In this document: piece after piece, positions 63,598 to 64,000 of the stretch
Layout: the number at the start of each line of letters is the position of its first letter
How positions within the stretch are numbered: position 1 is the stretch's first letter
Source: Streptomyces roseoviridis
GTDB lineage: Bacteria > Actinomycetota > Actinomycetes > Streptomycetales > Streptomycetaceae
DNA: 64,000 nucleotides
Reading direction: 5' to 3'
NCBI RefSeq assembly: GCF_039535235.1
Contig: NZ_BAAAWU010000001.1
Location: 6,761,001-6,825,000 of the forward strand
Translations under genes and position numbers: made by a program
Notes under the pieces: model-generated
What the model saw: only the letters and a program-made list of their open reading frames with translations
The model's database searches: none
What the model was told of the DNA's origin: nothing

Positions 63598-64000
63598 ATG
63601 GACGTGCCGGGACTGCTCATAGCCGGTCTGATCCTCGCGGCGCTCGCCGTGTTCACCGTGGTGCGGGCGGTACGCATCGTGCCGCAGGCGCGGGCCCGCA
63701 ACGTCGAACGCCTCGGCCGCTACCGGCGCACCCTGAGGCCGGGCCTCAACCTCGTCATCCCCTACGTCGACCGCGTCTATCCGATGATCGACCTGAGGGA
63801 ACAGGTGGTCTCGTTCAAGCCGCAGCCGGTCATCACCGAGGACAACCTGGTCGTCGAGATCGACACCGTGCTGTACTTCCAGGTCACCGATCCGCGGGCC
63901 GCCGCCTACGAGATAGCCGACTTCCTCCAGGGCGTCGAACAGCTCACCGTCACGACTTTGCGCAACGTCGTGGGCTCGATGGACCTGGAGAAGACCCTGA
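63598..64000 (+). CDS. SPFH/stomatin-like protein, N-terminal part
   Basis: The first 134 residues are visible; the gene runs off the window's right edge. It has an N-terminal membrane helix (LLIAGLILAALAVFTVVRAV) and a Band 7 domain start: VPQARARNVERLGRYRRTLRPGLNLVIPYVDRVYPMIDLREQVVSFKPQPVITEDNLVVEIDTVLYFQV. This is typical of stomatin/slipin proteins paired with NfeD. The ATG at 63598 follows the NfeD stop by 3 bases, so the pair is translationally linked. It is distinct from the flotillin upstream. Confidence 0.93.
   Translation, partial: MDVPGLLIAGLILAALAVFTVVRAVRIVPQARARNVERLGRYRRTLRPGLNLVIPYVDRVYPMIDLREQVVSFKPQPVITEDNLVVEIDTVLYFQVTDPRAAAYEIADFLQGVEQLTVTTLRNVVGSMDLEKTL

Overview
This window reads as a stretch of Streptomyces (or close relative) chromosome. 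It is very GC-rich with strong third-position GC bias, uses GTG and TTG starts freely, and its families are typical of that genus: an F420/deazaflavin-type oxidoreductase, an RsbW-like ATP-binding protein, a mycothiol-dependent maleylpyruvate isomerase-like protein, many TetR, ROK, DeoR, LysR and PucR-type regulators, a zinc-free ribosomal protein L32, urate oxidase and a second apolipoprotein N-acyltransferase. No phage, plasmid or CRISPR locus is visible. One tRNA, tRNA-Leu(GAG), lies at 50231-50318.

Region 1-9.2 kb: an M20 dipeptidase (cut by the window edge) diverges from a geranylgeranyl reductase. A deazaflavin-dependent oxidoreductase and a TetR regulator diverge across an unusual array of about twelve GAGC-N3-GCTC operator-like elements. 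Then come a maleylpyruvate isomerase-like protein, an MFS transporter/ROK regulator divergent pair, a methyltransferase and a chloramphenicol phosphotransferase-like kinase. Region 9.2-16.4 kb: a DUF4865 gene with its TetR regulator and a clear 22-bp operator, a secreted S8 subtilase broken by a single-base frameshift, an IS5-type transposase remnant, a DUF5959-like protein and an anti-sigma-type ATPase. Region 16.6-27.9 kb: a Cds1-like PLP enzyme, a DeoR regulator in an operon with two SRPBCC proteins, a large membrane protein carrying hydrolase motifs, a beta-helix/AAA+ fusion preceded by a heptamer repeat array, an Rv1733c-like protein, a MOSC protein and a proline-rich small protein.

Region 28-45 kb: a zinc-starvation operon (zinc-free L32 plus CobW-type zinc chaperone) behind a Zur-like box, then an endonuclease/exonuclease/phosphatase protein, an EF-hand protein, an HpnB-like glycosyltransferase, a glutamate racemase paralogue, Lnt and a NUDIX enzyme. 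A 3-hydroxybutyrate dehydrogenase, a GAF/PucR regulator and a CoA-transferase form one co-directional group. A LysR/EamA exporter pair, an FHA protein, a threonine dehydratase-like enzyme, a decayed SUKH (SMI1/KNR4) gene and a BlaI-type repressor follow. Region 45-53.2 kb: a second NUDIX gene with a 24-bp coding repeat, arylamine N-acetyltransferase, a secreted glycerophosphodiesterase, tRNA-Leu, urate oxidase, and an AhpD-like/pirin divergent pair.

Region 53.2-64 kb: about 0.9 kb without a convincing gene, a Csp-like copper storage protein, and a decayed PucR regulator. The last 8.4 kb is a co-directional membrane-scaffold locus: a truncated YqiJ-like membrane protein, a flotillin, a 1614-residue DUF3686-type AAA ATPase, a small zinc-ribbon protein, an NfeD protein and a second SPFH (stomatin-like) protein running off the window. 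Flotillin with NfeD-type partners is a known membrane-microdomain pairing. The giant ATPase and zinc ribbon placed between two SPFH/NfeD pairs makes this the best candidate for an incompletely described multi-component system here. A second theme is that many intergenic regions contain iterated short repeats, far more than is usual for non-coding spacers.
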